Shown: positions 1 through 11,144 of the stretch, in pieces
How positions within the stretch are numbered: the first letter of the stretch is position 1
Layout: every line of letters starts with the position of its first letter
NCBI GenBank assembly: GCA_022376515.1
Contig: WTXI01000389.1
Span: 1 to 31,264 of the forward strand
From: Lactifluus volemus
Taxonomy: Eukaryota > Basidiomycota > Agaricomycetes > Russulales > Russulaceae
Length of the DNA: 31,264 bases
Direction of reading: 5' to 3'
Notes under the pieces: generated by a model
Told to the model about the DNA's origin: nothing
The model's database searches: none
What the model saw: the letters and a program-made list of their open reading frames with translations, nothing else
Translations under genes and position numbers: made by a program

Positions 1-1329
1 AACTCGATTACAGACTACCTACCCTGCACAACACCGATAAATATAACCATCACGCTCAATGGCCAGCCGGAGATATCCATCCACCCTCTCGACCTCACAA
101 CGCAGTCCCAGTCCGGCCCATCCTCATCCAATTGTGTTGGTTTTATCCAAACTGATGGCGGTATCATGGATACTTCGTCCCAAGTCCCGGACATGATTCT
201 CGGTGTCGCCTTTCTACGAAATGTCTACACTGTCATGGCGTATGACTCGCCCAATGCCCAGGGCGTGTTTCCGACCAATAACGATGCCAACAATAATCAG
301 ATAAACCCGTGCCTTGGTCTTCTGGGCATAACGAATGCGACTCGAGCGATGCAAGAGTTCAACAATGTCCATGTCCTCAATCTGCCTCTGAACGGTAGCT
401 CCCCCACGTCGACGCAGGGAGCGTCCAGTGACAAGGTGGTGTCTGTCGGAATCGTCGTGCTCTTTTCCCTCCTCGGCCTTATCATAGCCTGTGCCATGCT
501 CTTCGGCCTACGGTGGTTCCTCATGAGGCGCCAGATACGTCGGGGTGGGGGTGGCCTGCATCTCGGTGCAACAGACCTCAAACTTGGCGATGGTTTGGGG
601 GCATACCAGCTCGCACCCCACACGCCGATTTCGAGCGTTGACATGGGCAACACCCTCGGTATGAGTACCGCAGGCAATAGCGCACGCACCGTCATTGGTC
701 AGGATGAGATAGACTCGGAGTTTGGATTCCTCAGAAAGAAGGTCAATGGCCTAGATGGTGACACGGTGCGCGAGGTGTCCTTCCTGAACCTCGACCCTGC
801 AGACCCAGATGGCTGGCGAGATACCCTTGTTGGTAGCACCATCGATCTCTCGAAGCCTTCACCACAATCGGCCGTCTTTGACTTCGACCAGCCCATGTCG
901 TCGACGCAAGAGGCGGCGCTCGCGGCCGCCACAGCAGCGAGGCTTCCACTGCACCGACACACGGGGAGTGAGATGAGCTTGGTCTCAGATGGTTTCGGCA
1001 TCGTCGAACCTCTGCTCACACACGCGCGAGGAGACTCGACGGGCACCGCCGCCATCACCACCACCGCTGCGGGAGACTTCGATACCGATGCCGACTTGGG
1101 CATCATAGGGCACGAGAGCATGGCGGGTATCGGTACCGCGGGGCGGAGCCCACGGATCCGGGCGCGGCACGGGGACAATGCTGGGAGCGTCGTGAGTCTC
1201 GGACAAATATCGCTTGCGTCAGTCGCGGCGGCCGGTGGACGTTTTCCGAGTATATCGCCGGGCGAGCGGTTGAGCGGGCTTTCGATGTTGGAGGGGTATA
1301 AGGATTTGCCGCCAGCGCCAGCGCCATGA
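1..1329 (+). CDS. Pepsin-like (A1) aspartic protease, membrane anchored, 3' part only
   Basis: The frame is open from base 1 to the stop at 1327-1329, giving 442 codons; the 5' part, with both catalytic aspartates, lies outside the window. Codons 53-80 hold a stretch ending VPDMILGVAFLRNVYTVMAY, which matches the C-terminal lobe hallmark of fungal pepsin-like proteases (ILG-x-x-FLRN-x-Y). A 29-residue hydrophobic segment at codons 146-174 is followed by basic residues (MRRQIRR), as expected for a single-pass anchor with a cytosolic tail. The last ~260 residues are Ser/Ala/Gly/Asp-rich low-complexity sequence. Inference: a secreted-face protease tethered to the plasma membrane or an endomembrane by its C-terminus. 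The next gene on the same strand, NLR A, starts 835 nt downstream. A broken second copy of the tail lies at 18243-19858. The family call is firm; substrate and role are unknown. Confidence 0.8.
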   Translation, partial: NSITDYLPCTTPINITITLNGQPEISIHPLDLTTQSQSGPSSSNCVGFIQTDGGIMDTSSQVPDMILGVAFLRNVYTVMAYDSPNAQGVFPTNNDANNNQINPCLGLLGITNATRAMQEFNNVHVLNLPLNGSSPTSTQGASSDKVVSVGIVVLFSLLGLIIACAMLFGLRWFLMRRQIRRGGGGLHLGATDLKLGDGLGAYQLAPHTPISSVDMGNTLGMSTAGNSARTVIGQDEIDSEFGFLRKKVNGLDGDTVREVSFLNLDPADPDGWRDTLVGSTIDLSKPSPQSAVFDFDQPMSSTQEAALAAATAARLPLHRHTGSEMSLVSDGFGIVEPLLTHARGDSTGTAAITTTAAGDFDTDADLGIIGHESMAGIGTAGRSPRIRARHGDNAGSVVSLGQISLASVAAAGGRFPSISPGERLSGLSMLEGYKDLPPAPAP

Positions 1330-2164
1330 GCGATTCACAAAGCTCGCCCCATCACTGGATTTTTTGGTTCGCGCATTCCACTTTCATTTTTTGGGTTTTA
1401 CGACTCGGATTTATCGGTTATTCAAGTTGGTTCTGATTAACTATCTTTTCAAAACACTCACACTCACACACTCACACACCATATCATTTTTTCTTGTACG
1501 TTTCTACCATTCTTTACTGGTTTTGGTTGGAACATGGAACTTGGAATTTGGAATTTGGAACAGGATTTTTCGTTCGTTTCGTATATATATAAAATGGATA
1601 GTTCGCGGACGTTCAAAACAACCCCCTCTGTAGTTCTCTCTCTCGGATTGGACGTACAAAGCCCTCCTTATACCATCTACTACTAACTACATTATCAAAA
1701 GGTAGTTCGTCGCGTTCCTTTTTTTCTTTCTTACTCCGTGTATAATTGTAGAGTATGAAAAAATTGGGATTGTGGTTATGAGGGCGGCTATGATGATTGG
1801 CGGTTGGCGGGCTACCACGGATAGCACGGTTCGGGAGCATAATAAGTGCGTGAGATGCTCCTACCTGACTGCAGGGTGTTAAGAAGCTATTGTAAAATAT
1901 CTCAACTTCCAGTCTCGATCAACATCAGACGCGATTGCTCGTGAGTACTGTATGGGCATGTTGAGTGTCATAATATACAAATTTATAAAATCAATTTTGA
2001 TAAAGCTGGATACCTTCGTTAAAACGTTAAAATAAAATCTTTTTATTTAACTTAACAGGTATTGCAATGTATCACATGAGATAGTCTTATCGATTGCGTG
2101 GTTCCCATCTCCCGTTCCATCTTTCCTCCATTTTAACCTACGAACATCAGAAAAGCTCATCGAA
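1330..2164. other. Intergenic: protease 3' flank and NLR A upstream region
   Basis: No gene is supported here. The segment has simple repeats (see 1454-1562), T-rich and AT-rich stretches, and the presumed 3' UTR of the protease and promoter of NLR A. Most of it (to about 2060) recurs at 19859-20590 with high identity, so the open frames inside it are not informative. The last ~65 nt before the NLR A start codon recur before the NLR B start codon (21741-21807). Confidence 0.6.
1454..1562. repeat. CA/CTCACA microsatellite and TTGGAA-type short repeats
   Basis: 1454-1480 is an ACTCACA/CACA run, and 1525-1562 carries several imperfect TTGGAAT units. Both recur in the second duplication unit at about 19979-20005 and 20043-20087, with slightly different unit numbers, so they are useful length markers between the two units. 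Confidence 0.7.
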
Positions 2165-5100
2165 ATGCAACCGAACTTGCAGCCAATACAGGTGACGGGT
2201 TCGTATATTTTACGCTACCCTCTCCGGCGAGTACTAAAAAATCTACTTCTTTTACTAGTCCTCAGAGTGCAAAATCTTCCCCGTCTCAAGACCTTGCTTG
2301 GCAAAAAACGATGGTTTTATGCTACTGTGGCTGACGGGGAGCACTCGTGGCAGACACGATCTGTGCGGAGTGTGGGACAACGAGTTGAATGGAACGAGAA
2401 CGTCGCATTGTAAGAAATGTCGTTTCATTTATTCCTATTGGTAGCTGAGCCTCCTGCAGTGTTATTCAACCACTCTCCAACATTATAGTATCCCTCTATG
2501 CGAAAATGACCACGAGAAAAGACATCCTTGTTGGAAGGCAGGAAATTGTCGCCGAACCCAGAGGCGGTTCGTCCATTTCATTGCATTATTTACTCATGCG
2601 TCTGGCTGAGCATCCTACATATAGAACTTGATGTTGTTTTTAACGATACCGACGCACGCGATGGACACCCAACGGAACCAACCACACTCTTCTTGATGAT
2701 CTCCGTGTCTCCAAACGCCACTTCTTCTTCGAATGCTGTACTCGAGACGCAGAGCCCCGCAACGGCTGATCTGGACAGATCTGTGGCCCAAGGCGGGGCT
2801 CCGGGTTGTACTGTCTCGTCCGACAATGAAATCATGCAGTCCACGACATTTGCTACGACTATATCTCGGAAAGATGACCCTCCCACTGAGAGCGATGATC
2901 CTGTACGTTCAGCACCGGACAGCCAGGCAGAGATGTCACGCGCTGCTCTCCGTCGCGCCGAGGAATCCATTAGCACAATAAAAACGTGGAAACGTGCCGT
3001 TAGTGTTATCAAGTTGGTGATGGACACCGTCGGTCCAATCGCAGCAGTAGGCCCAATATCGCTTTTGTATATACGTCCCTGGGCTAACTTCCGTTTTTCA
3101 GCTGAACCCCTATGCAAGTCTAGCGTGGAGTCTGCTCTCGAAAATTCCCGAGGTGCATCTCCTTGTCTTCTGAGTTAATGCGAGATATTCACATGTTGGT
3201 TCTCGTCTTAATGTCAGAACTTGCTGAAGCAGGTTGAGCGTGACGGCAACGTCGAAACACTACTTGAGGCGATACGGGACGGGTTTGAATTTGCAGAGGA
3301 GGCTGATACATTGAGGAACATCAAGCCAGAGTCTAAGCAGGCAGCACTTCTCCAGGAGATGCTTGAGTGTGTCACCGAATGTGCTAAATTTATCACATCG
3401 TACGCGGAAGATGTGCAAGTTGGTTCGTTGTCTTGACCCCTCTCATTGGCATTTATAAACATACCAAACATATAATTTGCAGGAAAGCGGACTTTGAAGA
3501 ATATTCTCGGACAAGCTGACGGAAAAATCGAAGAGTACCGCTCCAATCTCGTCCGACTTCGAGAGAGTTTCCTCGCTCGTGGTGTTGTCACCATCGAAGT
3601 CACTGTGCTAGAAGTCGGTGGGTATTTAGAATACTCATAAAGTTGTCCGATTGTGGATCTGACAGAGGGCATTCACAGAACTGGACGGAAAGATCAGAGA
3701 ACTACCATATAAGGGAGGCTGGCGATTTGGTGCTGATAAGCGCTGCCTTCCGGGCACACGCGAAGACTTTTTGGACCATATTGTGAAGTGGGTCGAAAAT
3801 CCGAAATCCAAACGTGGTCTGGTTCTCCTTGGCCAGGCAGGAACAGGGAAGTCGTCGATTGCACACGAGGTGGCACGTCACTTCGACAAGACGTGTCTTG
3901 GGTCTTACTTTGCTTTTCTGCGCAAAGAACAATCGAAGGACGAGGCTTACCAGCTATTCACGACACTTGCTCGGGATCTGTCCGATAGACATCCTGCGTT
4001 CAAAATCGCTCTCGGGAGGGCCATCAAGAATAATTCATCTCTTCGTGGTACCCGGGACTATCATACACTTTTCGAATCCCTCCTCATCGAGCCGCTCAAG
4101 AATCTGCCACTTCCCGGACCAATTCTTATCGTTATTGATGCATTGGATGAGAGTGGTGATACAATGGGGAAGAAAGGATTACACGCTTTTCTCGCAGAAC
4201 ATCTTACCGATTTCCCATCACAATTCCGGGTACTCGTCACCACGAGGTCGGAAGGTGGCATCGAACCGGCATTCGCCGAAGCACCATCTGTTGACACGCT
4301 CTACATGGATGATGCGAAACTGGCTGCCAAGACGGAGCAAGATATTAGCGTCTATCTTGAGGCGGAGCTCCCTCCAGACGTATTCAAGGTCTATGGTGTC
4401 AAATTAGCGAAGGCAGCAGAGGGATTGTTTCAATGGGCGGCTGTTGCATGTGGGTTCATAAACACGCCTCCTGCTAGCTTTGGCTTCAGCAAGAGAAAGT
4501 GCGTACAGCGCCTGTTGGGACACTCTCGAGATGGTAATACACAAGACCCGCTGGACAAGCTATACGAAGAACTTCTGGAAGGATATTTCAAACCATACGA
4601 GGCACAAATACTATTTCGGTCCGTGATGGGACAACTTTTTGCTGCAATGGAGTCCCTCTCCATCGAATCCTTGATTACTCTCCGACGACATGCCCCCATT
4701 GATGATCCCGAAGATTCTGATCCTGTCCTTGAAATGCTTCGTCACCTCGGCTCGGTGTTGAGTAACGTGACTTCAAGTGATCAAACTCGACCCATTGTTC
4801 CTCTCCATACATCATTCCGTGACTTTTTAACCGACAAGAAGAGTGGCGTATTTTATGTGGACCTTGAGGAAGCCCACCATCAGTTGGCACATTCTTGCCT
4901 TGGGCTAATGCTGAACAAGCTGAAATTCAACATTTGCAACCTCGAGTCGTCATATCTCGCGAACAGCGATGTCCACGACCTTGATTCTCGAATCGCCGAA
5001 CACATTTCGCCTGCTATATCGTATGCTTGCGTTTTCTGGGACCATCATTTGGAGCATCTTGCCTTCGAACACGATCTCTTCACGAAACTTCGATCCCTGT

Positions 5101-7609
5101 TCGAAGCCAAGTTTCTATTTTGGCTGGAGGTGCTCAGCTTCAAGAACGCTGTGGGTCTTGCTTCAACAGCACTATCATCTCTGAGAACGTGGTTACGATC
5201 TGACCAGCAGAAGGTAGGCACATCGTAGAATTCAATTTGGCATGTAGTGACTGTTTCATGAACGCTCAACAGCCCCCTCAAACGGAGGTGGAGAATTTAT
5301 TTGCATTGGTGAATGATGCCTCATCTTTTGTGCGATATTTCGGGATGGCCATAGCAAAAGGCGCTCCACACATCTATATCTCTGCCCTTCCCTTCGCACC
5401 AACCTCTTCCCACATCCACGAGCAATACGCTCACCTATTTCCTCACACATTGTGCTTTGAGCGTGGTCAGCTATCTCATTGGCCGGCGTTGGAAATGGTG
5501 ATTCATGCACATGAGGGCTCTGTCCAGTCTGTTGCATTCGCGCCAGATGGGCTGCGCATCGCGTCGGCTTCGGAAGATGAAACAATTCGGGTGTGGGATG
5601 CTACAACAGGAGAGATGGTAGCCGGTCCGTTTACTGGACATACTGACTGGGTCAGCTGTGTTTCATTTTCCCCGGACGGGAAGCGGATTGCTTCATCCTC
5701 GAGCGATAGCACTATTCGGGTGTGGGATTCCACAACAGGAGAAGTCGTAGCGGGACCATTTATGGGCCACACCGATCAGGTCCCTTCTGTTCAATTTTCG
5801 CCAAACGGGCAACACATTGCCTCCGCCTCGGGAGATCTCATGATTCTGTTGTGGGATGCCTCGACAGGCGAGGCAATAGGCTCGCTTACTGGACACACCG
5901 ATTGGATCCATTCTGTTGCATTCTCACCGGACAGTAAGCGCGTTGCTTCAGCCTCTCGAGATTGCACGATTCGTGTGTGGGACGTTGCAACAGGACAGGT
6001 CGTAGCTGGCCCGTTCACTGGACACACGGATCACGTCATGTCTGTTTCATTTTCGCCCGATGGGCTGCACATAGCCTCAGGCTCGGGGGATCGCACAATT
6101 CGCGTGTGGAACGCCGCAACAGGAGAAGTTGTAGCCGGCCCCTTCTATGGACACACCCTTTCAGTCTGCTCTGTTGCATTCTCGCCAGACGGGTTGTGGA
6201 TTGCCTCGGCCTCGGAAGACTCCGCGATTCGCGTGTGGGATGCGAGAACAGGAGACACTACAGCAGGCCCTTTTACCGATCATACCGGTATCATTTATTC
6301 TGTTGCGTTCTCACCGGACGGGCAGCGCATTGCGTCGGCCTCGTACGATCACACAATACGCACCTGGAATGTCGCTGCAGGAGGGGTGTCGGGCCCGTCT
6401 ACTGGACATCCCTCTGCAATTTTGTGTGTTGCATTCTCACCAGACGGGCGGCGCATTGCTTCTGCCTCGTTAGATCATAGTGTTTGCATTTGGGATGCCA
6501 CAACAGGAGAGGTCGTAACAGGACCAATGACTGGACATGCCGGTCCAGTCTTGTCTGTCGCATTTTCACCAGATGGACAGCTCCTTTCCTCAGGATCGGG
6601 AGATCATACGGTTCGCACGTGGGATGCCACGACGGGAGCAGTTGTGTCGGGCCCATTTACTGGTCACACTAATTGGGTCCTTGCCGTCGAATTCTCCCTG
6701 GACGGGAAGCGTATCACTTCGGCCTCGACGGATTGCACGATTCGCGTCTGGGATGCCACATCAGGAGAGGTCGCAGCAGGCCCGCTTACTGGACACACCG
6801 ATTTAGTGCGGTGTGCTGCGTTCTCGCCGGAGGGGCGCCGCATTGCTTCGGCCTCAATAGATGACACGATTCGAGTGTGGGATGCTACAACAGGAGAGGT
6901 CATAGCAGGCCCGTTCACTCACACCAGTTCTGCGTATTCTATTGCCCTTTCTCCGGAAGGTCAGCGCATTGCCTTGGGTTCTGACGATTGCACGATTTGT
7001 GTGTGGGATGCAACAAAAGGAGACATCATAGCGGGGCCGTTTACTGGGCACACCGAATGGATCAGTTCTGTTGCGTTTTCGTCGGATGGACGGCGCATAG
7101 CATCTGCCTCGGGAGATCGCACGATTCGCGTCTGGGATGCTGCAACAGGAGAGATTGTAGTGGGCCCATTTACTGGACACAGTGATGACCCCCTTTCTGT
7201 TGCGTTTTCACCGGACGGGCAGCACATAGCCTCGGGTTCCAGAGATTGCACGATTCGCATGTGGGACGCCCGAACAGGAGCTGTCCTAGCAGGAGTCAAA
7301 TCCGCTTCATCCAAGCAGCGTATTACCTCGACCTCGCAAGATCACGCCGTATGTTTGGACCTGGAGAAGGCCAGAACAGAAGATATCGAGAACAATCGAT
7401 TTATGAACGAGTTCCTGATCAATGATGATGGATGGATGCGTGGGGAAGAGGGAGAACTTCTTTTATGGGTTCCTCAGGCTCACCGACCGTATTTCCATAG
7501 ATCTGATACCGTCTGGATTGCGGGTAGGCATGAGACTTGGCTGGACCTGACAAAATTTGTGTATGGATCGAATTGGGCTACAGTATATGCACACAATGTA
7601 GATAAATAG
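2165..7609 (+). CDS. NLR A: intact C2-like / helical / NACHT / 14xWD40 STAND protein
   Basis: My spliced model has exons 2165-2198, 2259-2409, 2460-2566, 2625-3046, 3102-3152, 3218-3422, 3483-3617, 3679-5213 and 5273-7609. They total 4977 nt (1658 aa plus stop) and all phases agree. Residues ~9-127 form a C2-like head with the landmarks VEWNENV and KDILVGRQEI. Residues ~185-400 are a helical, Goodbye-like region. NACHT has Walker A GQAGTGKSS at 420-428, Walker B IVIDALDES around D522, and sensor LVTTRS. Fourteen WD40 repeats run from ~960 to ~1560, followed by a conserved tail with GELLLWVP and ETWLDLTKFVYG. Known of the family: NACHT drives nucleotide-dependent oligomerisation, and WD40 arrays in fungal NLRs are thought to sense ligands (non-self recognition, regulated death). 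What the C2-like head does here is not established; membrane or calcium binding is only a guess. Splice sites come from homology among the four copies. Confidence 0.88.
5507..7299 (+). repeat. 14-unit WD40 repeat array of NLR A
   Basis: Fourteen ~43-residue (about 129-nt) units run head to tail in the last exon. Each has a HT-x-x-V-x-S-V-A-F-S-P-D-G core, the strand IASAS-x-D-x-TIRVWDA and an ATTGEVVAGPFTG linker. Fourteen units fit two seven-bladed propellers. DNA identity between units is high, typical of the recent-repeat NWD class, in which repeats exchange by unequal crossover and conversion. Variation between units concentrates just after the leading His and around the Asp of the D-x-T motif. 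Confidence 0.9.
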
Positions 7610-7881
7610 AGTCAATTGTACTGATTCAAAATCTTGTCTTTGACTGATTTATTGCCTCTCTTTCATTGCCTCTCCTACCACCGTGACACGGGGCTGGGTC
7701 TGACTGGATGATGAAGAATTTCTTTATTATAAGGTGAATGATTAGGACAAATAGCCAGAACTTGTAGTCCGGGGGTAATCTAGTTTGTAGCTCGTGGATG
7801 ATGTACACCTGTCCCTGAAGCGTGAAAAATACTATATGTAGGTCACACTCTTAGATTTATCTGCATGATTCAGACGCATGC

Positions 7882-7963
7882 GGTTTAACACCACTCAGGA
7901 AGCCGCACATTGGCAAGCCCTGAGCGCTGAGCGCTTGACGCTCATGCGTTTAGGTGTTAAACC
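7882..7963. repeat. 11-bp perfect inverted repeat with nested hairpin
   Basis: GGTTTAACACC at 7882-7892 is the exact reverse complement of GGTGTTAAACC at 7953-7963. The 60-nt loop contains another hairpin (TGAGCG...CGCTCA, 7921-7944) and a tandem AGCGCTG/AGCGCTT. The unit 2 copy (27503-27523) keeps the first arm but has lost the interior and a shortened second arm remains, consistent with a hairpin-mediated deletion in unit 2. Confidence 0.6.
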
Positions 7964-8775
7964 TTGACCTTTACAGTACCTGTAGATACCGAGGCGTGTC
8001 CTCCGAACATTTGCTGATAAAGGTGCCGATCCTGACCTACTTGGCCGTTTATGAAAATGTCAACTATGTACGTATACTCTCCTCATCCACTGGGTAATTC
8101 TTAAGTTGACTCTTAGGCATAAGTAAACCGGCTCCCTCCACTACGTGGCCTTGGTTGGCCATTTTATGCGGATGCATCTAGTCTGCAGGGAAAACAAGCA
8201 CATACTGCAAGAAGCCCTTCTTTACAAAGCTGCACGTGTTCGTCTAGGGCGCGGCTTCATTACAACACCCGTGGCTCGGGACCAAGGATGGGTTCACACA
8301 CGTAGAGGGTTATCACCGCTCGACTACAGAAACTCCCTACAGAAATAGACTACCTACGGGTGTGCAATGTTGTAGACATCAGGAAGAATTAAAGCTTATT
8401 GATAAAGCCGGGGTCGTTCCGTCCTTGTATTCGGAGCCTAAAAAGGTAGGGGATATAAAAGCAATTATGAAGGGTCACGTGATCATGCGATAATGGTCAT
8501 ACTCCGACGGCTCGACGACTCGTCGTCTCGTTGGGGACAGCACTAGTGTAACACAGAGTGAACCAACTATGTGTCTGTTTTTGTCTGTGAGCGCCGTGCC
8601 TCAAGACTAGGGAAGCCCAGAGGCGGCAGAGGGTTCGGGACCAATGAGTGAGAGAGTCATCGCTATCATCCATATATTGCTCCCTGCCTTAATTCTGTTA
8701 TCATAAATAAAGTCATAGTACTCGCAATTGAATGAAAAATACACGGGCACTGTCCTTCTAAGATAAACTTCAATC

Positions 8776-9006
8776 ATGGATTATGCATATGCTCCGGCAA
8801 AGGACATCCCCGTGGTTGGCGCCAGTGAGCAGGCCCTCCTTGAAGTGGTAGGTCGATATCCCTCAAGCCAAACAGAGGTTGACTCTAGGTATGTTGTATT
8901 CTCGGGTGGTGGAACGGGAGTTGCGACCCATGATGAACTGGCAGGGAAGGACATCATAACGGCGAGACAGGCTTCCGGAGGGAATCGTTGCCCTGCAAGA
9001 AGATAG
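8776..9006 (+). other. Unrecognised small ORF in a conserved intergenic block
   Basis: ATG at 8776 opens a 76-codon frame. I recognise no domain in it. The same block in unit 2 (from 28286) has the matching ATG, but lost two bases in the run after GGACATC, so its frame closes early. An antisense frame (9131 to 8781, 116 codons) is conserved over most of its length in unit 2 as well. Because the whole block is highly similar, open frames alone do not show coding. A TATATAAG box at 9150-9157 is kept in both units. Most likely a decayed gene or non-coding sequence. Confidence 0.2.
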
Positions 9007-9149
9007 CTGGCACGTGCGTCGAGAGCTCGAGGTCGATACGTTGATGGCGCGTTGAGTATTGGAGAAGGCATGTTTAGCCTGTGAGACGAGCCGGAGCTTC
9101 GTGATGATTGGCTCGTGCGTTGTGGAGTCATCCTGGTGCGAACATAGGA

Positions 9150-9157
9150 TATATAAG
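9150..9157 (+). promoter_or_regulatory. TATA-box-like motif conserved in both units
   Basis: TATATAAG, identical in unit 2 at about 28659-28666 in the same context. No convincing gene follows it; the next ATG (9171) gives a tiny frame. It could be a chance motif. Confidence 0.25.
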
Positions 9158-9911
9158 GGCCGCAAGGTCATGGGCATTACAGTGTGGATGGTGCCATGAT
9201 TATGGTAACGGTGTGGTGGTGTGGGTGAGTGGGCCCGGCCGTTGTCCCCATCCCTGGTCGTGGGCAGCAACTACAAAACAGCGCTGGCAGGGAGGGCAAC
9301 GAACGAACGACTACAACAATGAATAAGTAGTATGTTGCAGAAAGTCCCTCACTCACCTCATGTTTTATTCCTCCTACTAGTCTCTTCTCAAATGCACCAT
9401 ACCTTTGATAGTTTTACATGTCAGCGCTGTCAGCCGTTGTCACAGTATCCGCACACCTGATGCATTTCCAAATGATTAATGTCCGGACGCGTTCTTACTA
9501 ACCCTAACCCCCTCTCTGGTCAGACCAACTGTTTTGCGAGGTGAGGAAGCGCCACTGCTTGGTGGTTCAATTTCGATCATTTATACTGGCCCTTCCCTTC
9601 TCACTGATATGAGAACGCATCTATGGCGGTGAGACTGTATGAGACAAAGAAGAAAACACGCCCGCAGGTGAAGCGTGAGACAAGGCGAGAGAAAGCGTGT
9701 GAATGTTTCGGGTGAACCTCGCCCGCCGCTTTAATTGACGACTCGGATATAACCGATGGGTGCTTGCATTGCGCGTGTGAAATACAGACTAAAGGACGAA
9801 AGGAAAGAGGAAAAGATAAATAGATGGGAAAGGGCTCAACCATGGCGTCGCATGGGACAAATGACGCGATAACGGTTCGGGCGTCGCGCTTGAGCTTGAT
9901 CTGTTAAGTAC

Positions 9912-9925
9912 AGTACTGTATGGCA
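9912..9925. repeat. Left target-site duplication of the LINE
   Basis: AGTACTGTATGGCA, repeated exactly at 15343-15356. The first A of the right copy could belong to the poly-A tail. Confidence 0.9.
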
Positions 9926-11144
9926 ATCCGGAGGCTTCCTGGACAAGGAGGTGGAAGAATCCATAAGAGCACGCCCAGCCGATGCAATCGTCCGTGAAGT
10001 CACCCTCAAAATGACGAAGGCGGTGGCACTGCCGATCCCCCTCAAAGCAGGCCGCTGGAGCATCCACCTGCATAGCAAAGGAAACTTTGTCTACTCTTTC
10101 GACGGCAACATTCCTTTTGATTTGATCACTACCTACGAACACATCTTACTTGCACCTTTCAGGGGCTCAGGAAAACTTAGCCCCTCTATGGGCTGGACGC
10201 GCCTCCTGGCACACGGCGTCCCAACGTGGGACGACAACGAATGGGAAATGTTCAGTCCGGAGGCGCTGCTCAGGGAAGTAAAAGCACTGCCTGGCCTTAA
10301 AAAAGCACATTTAGCCATGCCTCCGAGGTGGCTAAAACCAATGGAACGAATCAATACCACATACTCCACAATCACCTTCGCCATCTCGGACCCAGATGGC
10401 ACTATCACTAGTAAACTCTTAACAGGTAGGGCAGCGCTCTTCGGGAAGGAAGTCACTATCCAGAGATGGGTGGATAAGCCCGCGCTGGTACAATGCTCGC
10501 ACTGCCACGCTCTAGGTCACATTAGATCTTCGAAAAGCTGCACACTAGACAAAGATTCAGTTAAGTGCTACATATGTGGAGGAGCTCACTCTTCAGACGA
10601 GCACAGCCTAAAATGCCCCCGAAAACACGAAGTCGCGGGTATCTGCGACTGCAACCACTTCAAGTGCCTCAACTGCCATAAAAAAGGCCACCACAGCAGA
10701 GATACACGATGCCCAGCGCGGGACCTCTTCCGCCCCCGCCCAAGCCGCAAAGCCAGAAAACACAATGGCAGAACGGCCGAGGAACTACCTACGACATCCA
10801 CCAACGCCGCGGCCGGCCCCTCCAACATAATGTTGGAAGAAATCCTGGACCCGGACGGTGACCTCTACAACCCCCCGCCCCTGCCCCCGAGCACAACGGG
10901 CCCCCAAATCAGATCAGCTTTACACAGCAGGGGGATAGCCGCCATATGTAACCACCAATCTATGGAGATTGATGGAGAGGTCTCCGAGGTACGCCCCAAC
11001 AACGAATATGACCCTATGGAATTCCCCGAGGCCATAAACGGCAGCACCTTCAACCCAACGGAGGTAATCAGTGCTGAGGCACAAACTAACAGCTATTCCC
11101 CCTCGCGCCCCCACCATGGCGCTGCCAAGCAGAACCTTAACTAA
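9926..11144 (+). CDS. LINE ORF1: gag-like zinc-knuckle nucleic-acid-binding protein (N-terminus missing)
   Basis: The frame is open across the element's 5' junction and contains no ATG until 10011, so the original start has been lost; the coordinates give the element-derived part. The N-terminal part resembles the ORF1 core of basidiomycete Tad1-type LINEs (FDGNIPFDLITTYEHILLAPF). Three Cys/His clusters follow between about 10495 and 10715: C-x2-C-x4-H-x6-C, then C-x2-C-x3-H-x4-H-x3-C, then C-x2-C-x4-H-x6-C, expected to bind element RNA. The tail is Pro/Ser/Asn-rich. The stop codon overlaps the ORF2 start as TAATG (11142-11146). As a 5'-truncated copy this ORF1 is probably not made in functional form. 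Confidence 0.8.

Larger units (their letters stand above)
7610..9911. other. Intergenic block between NLR A and LINE (unit 1 copy)
   Basis: About 2.3 kb with no recognisable gene on either strand. It holds the putative 3' UTR of NLR A, an inverted repeat at 7882-7963 and a well-conserved sub-block at about 8690-9330 with short open frames. Nearly all of it recurs at 27225-29350. Unit 2 lacks about 150 bp around the hairpin and differs by scattered small indels. I see no tRNA, rRNA or transposon ends inside it. Confidence 0.6.

Noticed and set aside
1364..1633. 89-codon frame after the protease gene (and a similar one at 19894-20118)
   Set aside because: Composed of 3' flank simple repeats; length and sequence change between the two copies through indels.
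5503..7314. Long minus-strand and out-of-frame open frames across the WD40 array of NLR A (and across 25083-26915 in NLR B)
   Set aside because: They recur once per repeat unit because the coding strand is repetitive and biased in codon use. They have no domains of their own.
9498..9512. CTAACCCTAACCCCC, telomere-like motif (also near 29017)
   Set aside because: Only two repeat units, present in both duplication copies at the same place; too short for an interstitial telomere or chromosome end.
10011..11144. ATG at 10011 as the true start of LINE ORF1
   Set aside because: The conserved frame already runs upstream of it to the truncation point at 9926, so this is an internal methionine of a longer original protein.
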